Source of the DNA: Lactiplantibacillus mudanjiangensis | Lineage (GTDB): Bacteria > Bacillota > Bacilli > Lactobacillales > Lactobacillaceae | DNA length: 64,000 nt | Assembly: GCF_005405385.1 (NCBI RefSeq) | Contig: NZ_BJDY01000004.1 | Location: forward strand, 186,001 to 250,000 | Direction of reading: 5' to 3' | In this document: positions 33,913 through 42,868 of the stretch, piece by piece | Layout: each line of letters begins with the position of its first letter | How positions within the stretch are numbered: the first letter of the stretch is position 1 | Notes under the pieces: generated by a model | What the model saw: the letters and a program-made list of their open reading frames with translations, nothing else | Told to the model about the DNA's origin: nothing | Database searches by the model: none | Translations under genes and position numbers: made by a program

Positions 33913-34905
33913 ATGAGCACCCAAACTGAAGTTTTAAATGAGTTGTTGCAAGCAGCGCCTGATTATTGTTCAGGAGATCAATTGGCGCAAGCACTAGCGG
34001 TCAGCCGGACGGCAATTTGGAAGGCAATTCAAGGCTTACAGCAAGCCGGTTATTCGATTGATAGTCGGCATGGTCGCGGGTATCGCTATGTCGCCAATAA
34101 CCAATTAAGTGAACCCGCAATTACAGCTGGGTTAACTAGCTCGGTTCAACCAACTATCATTGTGTTACCAACGGTTGATTCGACGAATGCGTACTTAAAA
34201 CGATTGATTAGTCAGCAACCGTTGACACAGCCAACAGTAGTCATTGCGGATACCCAAACAGGCGGGTATGGCCGCTTTGGTCGAACGTTTTATTCACCAA
34301 GTGAAACGGGGATTTATTTGAGCATCGGCTTACCAATCGATGCGACACAACCATTTGATCCGGGGTTGTTAACCACCAGTACGGCCGTCGCCGTTGCTAA
34401 AACGTTAGAACAGTTATTTGACGTACCAGTTGCCTTAAAATGGGTGAACGATGTGTTGGTTAATCATCATAAGGCCGTCGGTATCTTATCGGAGGCCACG
34501 ACCGATTTAGAAACGGGTCAAATTGCCACCGTTATTGTTGGGATTGGGATTAACTTAACGACACCGACAACCGCGTTTCCATCAGCCTTACAAGTGAAAG
34601 CGGGTGCCGTGACTACCACAACGGCAGTAACGCGCAATCAAGTCATTAGTACGTTGCTGTCAAAGTTTGTTGATAGTTATGCGACCTATACTAGCGGGGA
34701 CTTTATGACTGACTATCGGCGCCTATCGATGGTGATTGGTCAGACCGTTGATTTACAAAGTGGTGGGCAGGTGATTCATGGTGTCGTGCAAGATATTAGC
34801 GATACCGGGGCATTAATCGTCAAGCAAGCAACTGGTGAGATTCACCAATATACTTCTGGCGAAATTACAAAAGTCAACTTACAAACGGGGGATTATCATG
34901 GGTAA
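33913..34905 (+). CDS. birA: Biotin-protein ligase / biotin repressor BirA
   Basis: Attaches biotin to acetyl-CoA carboxylase and represses biotin genes. About 330 residues: an N-terminal winged helix (SGDQLAQALAVSRTAIWKAIQGLQQAG), the central ligase with the biotinyl-AMP loop GGYGRFGRTF, then KWVNDVLV with the catalytic Lys, and a C-terminal SH3-like cap. Three ATGs lie in tandem; the third (33913) has the best distance from GTGGGG. The winged helix means this is the bifunctional type. The last codons overlap bioY by 8 bp, so the pair is coupled. Confidence 0.95.
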   Translation: MSTQTEVLNELLQAAPDYCSGDQLAQALAVSRTAIWKAIQGLQQAGYSIDSRHGRGYRYVANNQLSEPAITAGLTSSVQPTIIVLPTVDSTNAYLKRLISQQPLTQPTVVIADTQTGGYGRFGRTFYSPSETGIYLSIGLPIDATQPFDPGLLTTSTAVAVAKTLEQLFDVPVALKWVNDVLVNHHKAVGILSEATTDLETGQIATVIVGIGINLTTPTTAFPSALQVKAGAVTTTTAVTRNQVISTLLSKFVDSYATYTSGDFMTDYRRLSMVIGQTVDLQSGGQVIHGVVQDISDTGALIVKQATGEIHQYTSGEITKVNLQTGDYHG

Positions 34906-35443
34906 TATTAAACTGCTAAAACAATTGATCATTGCGGCCGAATTGGCGGTCGGATTAGCATTATGTTCTAAAATCACGATTCCATTAGGACTAATTCCGT
35001 TAACTGGGCAAACCTTGGCTGTTGGTTTGATTGCCAGTATTGTCCCAACCGTAATCGGTATGTGGGCGATTGGTATTTATTTGTTGTTAGGACTAATCGG
35101 AATACCCGTGTTTGCGAGCAGTGCAGCCGGATTAGCGGCCATTTTTGGGCCAACTGGTGGTTATCTTTGGGGATTCTTCTTGTATATTTTGGTCGTCGGC
35201 TTATGTTATCGTCGTGAGCAACCACTATGTAGTTTAATTATTGGTAATTTATTGGGGGCATTTTTACAACTAGTCGCGGGAGCGGCTTGGTTGATGGTTG
35301 TGGCCAAATTGTCGTGGCTAGCTGCTTATAATGCCGGTGTATTACCATTCCTTGTACCAGCGGTGATTAAAATTGTGTTAGTTGTTGTCGTTGCGCGGGC
35401 GATTGTTCGTCGCTTACCAGCACGGTTTAATGTTCGTTCATAA
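34898..35443 (+). CDS. bioY: Biotin transporter substrate-binding subunit BioY
   Basis: A 181-residue S-component that binds biotin in the membrane and works with an ECF module encoded elsewhere (or alone at low affinity). About six transmembrane helices are visible. The ICSKITIPLG-like stretch LCSKITIPLGLIPLTGQTLAVGL and the GPTGGYLWGF segment are typical BioY motifs. The start ATG at 34898 follows ACGGGGGA and overlaps the end of birA. Regulation by the BirA box upstream of birA follows from the shared message. No biotin synthesis genes are present, which fits a biotin auxotroph that imports the vitamin. Confidence 0.94.
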   Translation: MGNIKLLKQLIIAAELAVGLALCSKITIPLGLIPLTGQTLAVGLIASIVPTVIGMWAIGIYLLLGLIGIPVFASSAAGLAAIFGPTGGYLWGFFLYILVVGLCYRREQPLCSLIIGNLLGAFLQLVAGAAWLMVVAKLSWLAAYNAGVLPFLVPAVIKIVLVVVVARAIVRRLPARFNVRS

Positions 35444-35618
35444 ATAAAGTTATACCCTGTAAAATTTTTGGGATTGATCAATAAAGTGGTTAATAAAAAT
35501 AATTAAAGAAGTCTAATTAATACTGGCTAAAAGTTCGTGTCCATATTATAGTGGAACTACTGGAAAAATTAAGTATTAGTTAATCACGGCAGGAACAATT
35601 TCAAGGGGTAATGGGAAA

Positions 35619-37601
35619 ATGAACGATAATTTAACGGGTGTTAACATGAGCCGCACAATGGCACGGATGAATCGCCAGCGACTGCATCCGCGACGGTACA
35701 TCACCGGGTTCGATGGTATTCGAACGCTGGCAGTTTTGGGGGTCATTATTTATCACTTAATGCCAGCCTCATTACAGGGTGGTTATCTAGGGGTGCCAAT
35801 TTTTTTCGTCGTTTCTGGCTATTTAATTACAGATATTTTATTACAAGAATGGGATCAATTCGGCACGATTCATTTATGGCAGTTTTATGGTCGACGCTTA
35901 CGGCGTTTATATCCAGCATTAGTAACGATGTTATTAGGGACAACCACCTATATTACGTTGTTTCAGCGGTCGCTGTTGACGAATATTCGGGCGACAGTGA
36001 TGACCAATTTACTGTACGTTTATAATTGGTTTGAAATTGGTCACGGCCAAAGCTACTTTGATCGCTTTAATGGTGAATCACCGTTTACTCATCTATGGTC
36101 ACTCTCGATTGAAGGCCAATATTATTTGTTTTGGCCATTGATTGTGGTGTTTTTAATGTTAGTTTTTCGTCAGCGGCAACGCATCTTTTTAATCATGATG
36201 GCGGCGGCCGTTATTTCGGCGCTAACGATGGCGATATTGTATGATCCAGCGAATACGAACCGTGTTTATTATGGGACGGATACGCGAATGTTTGCCATTT
36301 TGATTGGGTCGGGGTTAGCTTTTGCCTGGCCATCACGGCAATTACCAGATACTTTAGCACCAGCTAATCGGCTAACGCTTGATTTATTAGGTGGTGGCTC
36401 ATTGATTGGGTTAGTTTTGCTGTTCTTCAAACTTTCTGGTGAATCGGCCTTCACGTATCGTGGCGGGATGTTTTTATTTACGGTGTTGTCTGGTATTTTG
36501 GTGGCAACGGTTGCCCATCCGGCGAGCCATATGAATCGGTTATTAACGAATCCAGTCTTTACGTATATCGGTCAGCGGAGCTACGGCATTTATTTGTATC
36601 AATTCCCGGTCATGATTTTTTATGAGAGTCGTGTGCAAAATATTGGGGATCATCCGTTGCTCAATAGTTTGATTGAAGTAGCGTTAATTATGGTCTTTAC
36701 TGAATTAAGCTATCGATTTATTGAAAATCCCATGCGACATTACAATTATCGTCGGGCATTTACCGATTGCCGGGACTTCTTACGAAATCCGCGGTTTAAT
36801 CGCGTGACTGGTTCAATTACGGGCTTGGCCGTGTTGTTGTTTGCAGTGACTGCAGTAGGGTTTGTCCAACAACCTTCCAAAGCTTCCAGTGCCAAGCAAA
36901 CGGCGTTCCAAAAGAGAATTACGCAAAATGCCACTAAGGCTAAACAACAAAATGCAGCAGCTGTAAAGCAACAAAAAGCGGCTGCTAAGGCTTCGGCTAA
37001 ACAGGCCAAACAAGTTGCGGCGGACAAATTGGCGACGAAGCAGGCGATGGCTAAGTTAAATAAAAAGCAAAAGTCAGTGGTGAAGACGTATCAATTGAAA
37101 CCGCAAGTCGTGCTAGCGATGGGGCAGACTGAATTAACCGCGGTTGGTGATTCCGTTCTGTTAGATGTTTCAAGTGATTTACAAACGGTGATCCCCGGGA
37201 CGGTTGTTCAAGGGAAAGTCGGTCGTCAAGTCACCGAAGTGCCAGGAATTATCAGTGCGTTGAAAAATCAAGGTCAACTGGCACACAATGTGTTGGTGAA
37301 CATCGGGACGAATGGGACAATTACACCTAGTCAGGCTGATCAAGTCGTTCAGGCGATTGGTAAGGATCATCAAATCTTCTGGGTAACGGCTCATGTCCCA
37401 ACTAGAAGTTGGCAAAATCAGGTTAATCAGCAGATTCATCGAACTGCCAAGAAGTACCCAAATGTTCATGTTATTGACTGGTATAGTACCGCTTTGAAAC
37501 AATCTAAATGGTTTGTTAGTGACAATGTCCATCCAAACTCGACCGGTAATCGGCATTTGACCGCTTTAATTGCCAATCAAATTGCTAAAACAAATCAATA
37601 G
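35619..37601 (+). CDS. OatA-like acyltransferase (AT3 + SGNH domains)
   Basis: A 660-residue membrane O-acetyltransferase, probably modifying peptidoglycan muramic acid or a wall polymer and raising lysozyme resistance. The N-terminal acyltransferase-3 domain has about 11 helices (starting FDGIRTLAVLGVIIYH, with the conserved His). A Lys/Ala/Gln-rich coiled linker (about residues 425-495) leads to an extracellular SGNH domain: GDS (Ser near 511), GTNG block, and DNVH (Asp near 635, His near 638). The catalytic triad is complete. L. plantarum has OatA and OatB paralogues and the sequence alone does not decide between them. It is monocistronic. Confidence 0.88.
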   Translation: MNDNLTGVNMSRTMARMNRQRLHPRRYITGFDGIRTLAVLGVIIYHLMPASLQGGYLGVPIFFVVSGYLITDILLQEWDQFGTIHLWQFYGRRLRRLYPALVTMLLGTTTYITLFQRSLLTNIRATVMTNLLYVYNWFEIGHGQSYFDRFNGESPFTHLWSLSIEGQYYLFWPLIVVFLMLVFRQRQRIFLIMMAAAVISALTMAILYDPANTNRVYYGTDTRMFAILIGSGLAFAWPSRQLPDTLAPANRLTLDLLGGGSLIGLVLLFFKLSGESAFTYRGGMFLFTVLSGILVATVAHPASHMNRLLTNPVFTYIGQRSYGIYLYQFPVMIFYESRVQNIGDHPLLNSLIEVALIMVFTELSYRFIENPMRHYNYRRAFTDCRDFLRNPRFNRVTGSITGLAVLLFAVTAVGFVQQPSKASSAKQTAFQKRITQNATKAKQQNAAAVKQQKAAAKASAKQAKQVAADKLATKQAMAKLNKKQKSVVKTYQLKPQVVLAMGQTELTAVGDSVLLDVSSDLQTVIPGTVVQGKVGRQVTEVPGIISALKNQGQLAHNVLVNIGTNGTITPSQADQVVQAIGKDHQIFWVTAHVPTRSWQNQVNQQIHRTAKKYPNVHVIDWYSTALKQSKWFVSDNVHPNSTGNRHLTALIANQIAKTNQ

Positions 37602-37608
37602 TATGAAA

Positions 37609-37641
37609 ATTAGTGTCTGAGATTAGTCTCAGGCATTTTTT
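37609..37641 (+). terminator. Terminator
   Basis: GTCTGAG-ATTA-GTCTCAGGC hairpin followed by seven T residues. Confidence 0.8.
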
Positions 37642-37746
37642 TGTTGAACGTGATTTGATGGCGACTTGACGCCTAGGCTAGGCTTCGTGATAATATAATG
37701 ATGATACCGCTTACTAATTAGATTGGCGGTTAATAACGGAGGCACT

Positions 37747-38907
37747 ATGTATACCTTATTATTGTTACTGATTTATTTGGCTTTTATCAGTTTAGGCCTA
37801 CCGGATTCTTTATTAGGTGCGGGCTGGCCAGTGATGCATACTGCTTTGCAGGTGCCGGTATCTTATATGGGACTAATATCGATGGTGATTTCTGGTGGCA
37901 CAATTGTTTCTAGTCTGTTGTCCGATCGACTGACCCACAAGCTGGGCACTAATCGGGTAACCGCGACAAGTGTGTTCTTAACCGCGATTGCTTTGGGTGG
38001 TTTTTCCATCTCGTCACAGTTTTGGATGCTGGTGGTTTTTGCGGTGCCTTATGGTTTAGGTGCTGGTGCGATTGATGCGGCTTTGAATAATTACGTGGCG
38101 TTACATTACTCATCTAAACATATGAGTTGGCTACACTGCTTTTGGGGTGTGGGGACTGTCATTAGCCCATTTGTGATGAGTTATGCCCTGACGACAGGGT
38201 CTTGGCAGTTAGGCTATCGGTTGATTGCCTTGATTCAATTAGGCATTGCGTTATTGCTAGTGTTTACGTTACCATTGTGGCGCGTGAATCAAGACCCAGC
38301 GAAGCCGACGCCAACGACAAAAAGTTTAGGACTTATTGCAGTTTTAAAAATCAAAGGAGTACCATTTTTGTTAATGGGATTCTTTGCTTACTGTGCGGTC
38401 GAGGCAACGACCATGTACTGGGCTAGTACTTATCTGGTCGCTGTTAAAGGGGTGACGAGCGCACAAGCAGCTGCATTTGCAGCGCTGTTTTATATTGGGA
38501 TGACAGTGGGCCGTTTTTTAGGTGGCTTCATTATGGATGGTCTAGGTGATCACAAAATGATTTTGCTAGGAACGGCTATCTTACTGATTGGAATTGGCTG
38601 CTTGTTAATGCCGATTGTTAGTGATCAGTTGGCCTTAGTGGGGTTTGTCGTGATTGGTTTAGGTTGTGCGCCAATTTATCCTTGTATTATTCATGCGACC
38701 CCCAGTAACTTTGGCGCTGAGCATTCCGGGGCGATTATCGGGATTCAAATGGCTAGCGCTTATGTAGGGACCACGTTAGTGCCACCATTGTTTGGACTTT
38801 TAGGCAAATGGATTAGCTACAGTATTTTACCGGTTTATTTGATTCTTTTTGTTGGGTTGATGATTTTCATGATTGAAAAAACCTTTAGCATCGCCCAAAA
38901 AGCCTAA
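37747..38907 (+). CDS. MFS transporter
   Basis: A 386-residue major facilitator with about 12 transmembrane helices in two halves. Segments such as GAGAIDAALNNYVALHY (helix 4), LHCFWGVGTVISPF (helix 5) and GLGCAPIYPCIIHATP (helix 10) resemble the FucP/GluP-like branch of MFS, which moves sugars, but the substrate cannot be read from sequence. The start is set at ATG 37747 behind ACGGAGG; earlier in-frame codons overlap that site. It is monocistronic and convergent with pepX. Confidence 0.85.
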   Translation: MYTLLLLLIYLAFISLGLPDSLLGAGWPVMHTALQVPVSYMGLISMVISGGTIVSSLLSDRLTHKLGTNRVTATSVFLTAIALGGFSISSQFWMLVVFAVPYGLGAGAIDAALNNYVALHYSSKHMSWLHCFWGVGTVISPFVMSYALTTGSWQLGYRLIALIQLGIALLLVFTLPLWRVNQDPAKPTPTTKSLGLIAVLKIKGVPFLLMGFFAYCAVEATTMYWASTYLVAVKGVTSAQAAAFAALFYIGMTVGRFLGGFIMDGLGDHKMILLGTAILLIGIGCLLMPIVSDQLALVGFVVIGLGCAPIYPCIIHATPSNFGAEHSGAIIGIQMASAYVGTTLVPPLFGLLGKWISYSILPVYLILFVGLMIFMIEKTFSIAQKA

Positions 38908-38908
38908 T

Positions 38909-38945
38909 AAAAACGCCTCGCAAAATGTTGCGAGACGTTTTTTCG
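38909..38945. terminator. Bidirectional terminator
   Basis: AAAACG-CTCGCAA and TTGCGAG-CGTTTT arms with A and T tracts lie between the convergent MFS and pepX genes. Confidence 0.85.
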
Positions 38946-41390
38946 TTAAGCTTCAAATGGTTTAGTTGGGATATGCAGGGATAAATCGTTTAATTGTAAT
39001 GAATATTGTAAATCTTGATTGCCGCGAATGGTCATCCGCATGTCAGTCGCATAGACAATTAAGCCGATTTGATGCCCAGTCAAGAGGTGATGGAAGATTG
39101 GCTGTAATTCAAGACTAAAGTCATAAAACTCATAAGGCTTTAAAGCTTCTGCGTGCCAAGGGACTTGGCGATTTTGTAAATTTAAATGACCGTGAGTAAT
39201 CACCTTATAAGGTGAGACAGTCTGCGCGAGTTTAAAGTCTTTTAAGTCGTCCTCACGCCAATGATAACCGAGATCTAAAGCTTTGGACGCAATTAATTGC
39301 GGACTAACGGTTAAGCGTTTCGCATCGCCAAAGTCGACTAGCATAAAGCTTAACATCCCGAAGTTTTGGTTAACCGCAACGGAACCAGCGACATGGGGCT
39401 TACCGACTAACAGTTGATCCACTGGAGCTTGCCAACTCTTGAACAGCAACCGGTGATCATAAAGGGGACTAGTTTTGTCTTCACTAATCAGATCCACTTG
39501 CCAAGCATTCAAATCGGTACAGTAATGTTTGAACAATTTATCAGGTAACTTATCAGTAAAGTGTGCGGCCCGTTGATCCACTGGATGATCGGCAGGGACC
39601 AGTTCCTTGTATTGTACCTTGAAATCTAGTGCTTGATCGGTATCTTGCCACCAATTGTCATGGGCGTGCCAGGTTTGCGCGGCCGTATTATCTTGAACTA
39701 AGACATTAGGCAACAAACTTTCGGCATGATTGTCTAGGCCATACAATTCATGACTTAACCACATGTTCATCATGTCAGTGAAGTCGAGTGACTGTAAATT
39801 ATTGATATAAATATGCTGGCCTTGATGCAAGATGAGCTTTTTAGCGACCGGCACATCTTGGAGTTTGTCCCATAAGTTTGCGACATTGCGTGGTTTAACG
39901 TTCCAGTCATTGAGTCCATGGACCATCACGATATCGGCTTTAATCTGATCGACATTTTTCAAGTAATTGCGAGCGTCCCAGAATTGGTTGTAACTGCCAG
40001 TTGCCCGATCTTGACCTTGTTCAAGCTCAGCTAGTTTAGCTTGGAATTTGGCTTTGATTTGATGGTCATCGCCAGCTTTTAAGCTACGTGAGAAGACTTC
40101 GGCAGCCAACACATCGGTATCTTCACCTTGGAAGGTATCAGGCGCAACGACTAACCCGTTATCCCGATAATAGTCATACCAACTGGAAATGGCCGCTTCA
40201 GAAATGATGGTCTTTAAGCCATCAACACCGGTGGTTGCTGCCGCTGTGGCTAAGGTTCCTAGATAAGAACGGCCTGTCATGGCCACGTTGCCGTTGGTCC
40301 ACCAAGCCTCAATGGCCACATCGCCGTCACGGGTGGTAAAGGCGTGACGTTTACCTGTTAGCCATTCGATAATCGCAACAGTTGAGGTGGTTTCATCTTC
40401 ATCTCCAGTGGGGGCTAGTCCATCAGAATCGACAGACCCAATTCCGGCTGCGTAAACGACCGCAAACCCACGAGCTAAGAAGTAGTCATTTAACGTATAA
40501 GATTTTTCACGACCAAAGGTTTCTTCGGCTTCAGTACTGATTTCGTCAACTGGTCGTTCAGCTGGTAATTGTTGCTTTTTATCAGGTGCTTTGACGTCTG
40601 CATAAGTGTGATCGTCAGGTTCTTTGGCAGTCAATGGAACGTTGACATCATGCATAGTCGCTTCACCGGCCACATCGTTAATGCCTTGGTTGTAAGGGCT
40701 AGCCGTATATAACACGGGGACTTTTAAGCCAGTGGCGGTTTCAGCTGGCCGTAAGATTTCAACTTTTAATAAATCGCGTTGACCATCTTCATCAGTATCA
40801 AGCGGTGCTTCGACGTAAACCACATCACGAATTAAATCGTTGGTGTTAAAGACCGCTTGCGCTTTGCCATTGAAAAATAGTGGTTTGGCGGTATTGGGTA
40901 AGTCATAATCGGGAACAAAGTAACCACGAGTTGTTAAATTTTCAATGAGTGTTTGACCTTGGACGCCTCGTGTATTTAGCAATAAGTACCAAGCGTAGTA
41001 GAGCGATTCACGATCAAAAGCGGTGTCACCGACCATTGGTAAATGAATATCACGCATGGCTAACAATGGGTCCGCGAGATCGAAATCTTGACCAGGTAAA
41101 AAACCAAGTAGTTGTAAACCAATATTATAAAAGACTTGATTGCTGACAATGGTTGCTTGTGCTAACCAATCGTTTAAGTTGAGTTGACTGGTGGCCATTA
41201 GATTGGCGAATTTATGAGTTAAACCGGCGGCCGAATGTACTTCTGGAAAACTTTCGGCTAACAATGCCCGGTATACAGCGGGTACCGTTTTCAAATCGGC
41301 CATCGCTGCGGTAATAAAATGGATCTTTTGAAGTTCTGCAATTGCCGATTCTGAATCAGTCGGCACGATCGCAAATTGATTATTTTGCAT
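38946..41390 (-). CDS. pepX: X-prolyl dipeptidyl aminopeptidase PepX
   Basis: A serine peptidase (S15) that frees X-Pro dipeptides, central to casein-peptide use. The 814 residues match the family length. They show the N-terminal helical domain typical of the lactic acid bacterial enzymes, the catalytic core with GRSYLGTL (nucleophile near residue 375), HGLNDWNVKP with the Asp, the His in QGQHIY, and a C-terminal beta-sandwich. It is monocistronic with a TTGGGC - 17 bp - TATAAT promoter. A cre-like sequence sits just upstream of the -35 box, which suggests CcpA control. Confidence 0.97.
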   Translation of the reverse strand: MQNNQFAIVPTDSESAIAELQKIHFITAAMADLKTVPAVYRALLAESFPEVHSAAGLTHKFANLMATSQLNLNDWLAQATIVSNQVFYNIGLQLLGFLPGQDFDLADPLLAMRDIHLPMVGDTAFDRESLYYAWYLLLNTRGVQGQTLIENLTTRGYFVPDYDLPNTAKPLFFNGKAQAVFNTNDLIRDVVYVEAPLDTDEDGQRDLLKVEILRPAETATGLKVPVLYTASPYNQGINDVAGEATMHDVNVPLTAKEPDDHTYADVKAPDKKQQLPAERPVDEISTEAEETFGREKSYTLNDYFLARGFAVVYAAGIGSVDSDGLAPTGDEDETTSTVAIIEWLTGKRHAFTTRDGDVAIEAWWTNGNVAMTGRSYLGTLATAAATTGVDGLKTIISEAAISSWYDYYRDNGLVVAPDTFQGEDTDVLAAEVFSRSLKAGDDHQIKAKFQAKLAELEQGQDRATGSYNQFWDARNYLKNVDQIKADIVMVHGLNDWNVKPRNVANLWDKLQDVPVAKKLILHQGQHIYINNLQSLDFTDMMNMWLSHELYGLDNHAESLLPNVLVQDNTAAQTWHAHDNWWQDTDQALDFKVQYKELVPADHPVDQRAAHFTDKLPDKLFKHYCTDLNAWQVDLISEDKTSPLYDHRLLFKSWQAPVDQLLVGKPHVAGSVAVNQNFGMLSFMLVDFGDAKRLTVSPQLIASKALDLGYHWREDDLKDFKLAQTVSPYKVITHGHLNLQNRQVPWHAEALKPYEFYDFSLELQPIFHHLLTGHQIGLIVYATDMRMTIRGNQDLQYSLQLNDLSLHIPTKPFEA

Positions 41391-41425
41391 AATGGCATCC
41401 TTTGTTTTAGTTAGTTTTACCGTCC

Positions 41426-41477
41426 ATTATACGCTAAATGAAAAGAATGCCCAACTGAGTCCTGACAGCGCTTTCGG
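41426..41477 (-). promoter_or_regulatory. pepX promoter and candidate cre
   Basis: On the minus strand: TTGGGC (41449-41454), 17 bp, TATAAT (41426-41431). TGACAGCGCTTTCG at 41464-41477 fits the cre consensus with two mismatches and abuts the -35 region. Confidence 0.5.
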
Positions 41478-41488
41478 TTTGTGCTAAA

Positions 41489-41878
41489 TTAAAACTGAAG
41501 GTTGGAAGATCTTTTTAGCAATAGTTAGTGATATGGCAAGGATTCGTTAATCCAGAATAGTCATGTTTGCCGCCTGCCGTTCGCCCACCTTGAGCCGGAA
41601 CGCTGTGGGCGGACCGGTTCAGCCAAAGTGCGGTCTGAACCGTCGTTTTGAACCGCCCAACCCGCGTTTCAAAAGCGCCAGGCTCTAAGCGATAAATCGC
41701 TAAGAGTCTCCCACGGCTGGGCTTAATGTGAGCTCACTCTCGGCTATACTGGTGATTACAAACTTGATTAACATTTGTAATTCAACCGGAGTCAGCCGGC
41801 AGAATCACTGGCTGGCGTAGGTGACTATTCAAGTCAATTTCTCACTATCACAATGATCTTTCAACCTTTAGATTAAAA
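41489..41878 (-). mobile_element. Repeat family 1, copy F (internally deleted)
   Basis: The element 41496-41871 (376 bp) is in reverse orientation with both terminal repeats (CTGAAGGTTGGAAG and CTTTCAACCTTTAG) and flanking ATTAAAA (41489-41495 and 41872-41878), a 7-bp remnant of the target duplication. The part holding the GTCCGG and CTTTTGAG hairpins is deleted. Its right end is about 20 bp from the osmC ribosome binding site, so it must separate or supply osmC promoter sequence. Confidence 0.82.
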
Positions 41879-41903
41879 GCAGTTAGAGAAGGGAATGGTT
41901 AAT

Positions 41904-42308
41904 ATGGCAGAATTTCCAACGTTATATACGACTAAAGCGATTAATGAGGATGGGATTGAAGGTCAGGCATACATACAGGATGGGTTAAAAGTGGCGGTAT
42001 CTAGTCCATTGAAGTCGGTGCCAGGGACCAATCCTGAGCAACTAATTGGTTTGGCGTTGAGCACCTGTTTGAATGCAACGTTAGAGGCCATTGAAGGTGA
42101 GCATCAACAGGCACACCAAAGTTCGGTAGTCACGACCGTTAAAATGTCGCGTGATCGGTTTGGCTATCAATTCTGGGTAGACGCGGCTGTGACGATTCCG
42201 GAGGTTGATGATGAAACGGCGGCACACTGGTTAGCGATTGCGGAAACGCGCTGCCCGGTGGCTAAATTAGTAGGTGATAGTTCGAACGTGACGATTCATC
42301 TGGCATAA
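41904..42308 (+). CDS. OsmC/Ohr-family peroxiredoxin-like protein
   Basis: About 134 residues, OsmC/Ohr fold; these proteins reduce organic hydroperoxides through two cysteines. Both are present: LSTCLNATLEA (first Cys on the central helix) and ETRCPVAKLV (second Cys). The ATG at 41904 is preferred, with GAAGGGA 9 nt ahead; an earlier in-frame ATG touches that site. The gene starts only 32 bp after repeat copy F, so its promoter lies within or before the element. The exact subgroup (Ohr or OsmC) is uncertain. Confidence 0.88.
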   Translation: MAEFPTLYTTKAINEDGIEGQAYIQDGLKVAVSSPLKSVPGTNPEQLIGLALSTCLNATLEAIEGEHQQAHQSSVVTTVKMSRDRFGYQFWVDAAVTIPEVDDETAAHWLAIAETRCPVAKLVGDSSNVTIHLA

Positions 42309-42345
42309 TGAGCGCGAACCGTCAGATATTAAAACAACGCAAGTT

Positions 42346-42392
42346 AAAAATAGAACCTTCAGAATGAAATCTGAAAGTTCTATTTTTTTAGG
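42346..42392. terminator. Bidirectional terminator
   Basis: AAAATAGAACCTTCAG pairs with CTGAAAGTTCTATTTT, with T tracts on both strands, between osmC and the convergent 99-residue gene. Confidence 0.8.
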
Positions 42393-42406
42393 TCGTAAAC
42401 GTTAAG

Positions 42407-42706
42407 TTAATGCTTAAAATGCCGACAAAGATGATCATGAATCATGGCTGGACAGTGATGTGGCGCTTTAACTTTAGTTGTTACATGTTCCACTTGTGCT
42501 AAAGCAAGTTGTTTCGTCTTTTCACGTTCAATCTTGAGTTGGTTGTGTAGTGCGCGATTCTTCCAGAAGCCGTGAATGGTTAAAGCAACTGGAATTAAAT
42601 GGACGATCATCACCGTTGGAATTAACCAAGGTTGGCTTTTGACTAGGGTATAGGCACGTTCATGATGTTCTTTGATCTCGTGATGCCAGTCTTGTGGCGT
42701 TAACAT
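42407..42706 (-). CDS. Uncharacterised 99-residue membrane protein
   Basis: One transmembrane segment (about residues 27-47, PWLIPTVMIVHLIPVAL) with a His/Glu-rich N-terminal part (HHEIKEHHERAY) and a Lys/Glu then His-rich C-terminus (PHHCPAMIHDHLCRHFKH). The clustered His and Cys at the end could bind metal, but no family is recognised. AGGATG precedes the ATG at normal spacing. It is monocistronic. Confidence 0.6.
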   Translation of the reverse strand: MLTPQDWHHEIKEHHERAYTLVKSQPWLIPTVMIVHLIPVALTIHGFWKNRALHNQLKIEREKTKQLALAQVEHVTTKVKAPHHCPAMIHDHLCRHFKH

Positions 42707-42828
42707 ACGATCACATCCTTTGTTTAGTTGCCCTCATCATACCGTAAAATGTAACCGATGTCATTCTAAACAGAGCAGGTTGAGTGTTTATGCGGAAAGC
42801 GTCGGTTTTGACCCCTATTTAGCACGAC

Positions 42829-42866
42829 AAAAAAACACGTCTGGCAGTTAAGCCAAACGTGTTTTA
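42829..42866. terminator. Terminator of the APC permease gene
   Basis: AAAACACGTCTGGC and GCCAAACGTGTTTT arms form the stem, with T residues on the minus strand after the hairpin. Confidence 0.8.
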
Positions 42867-42868
42867 TG

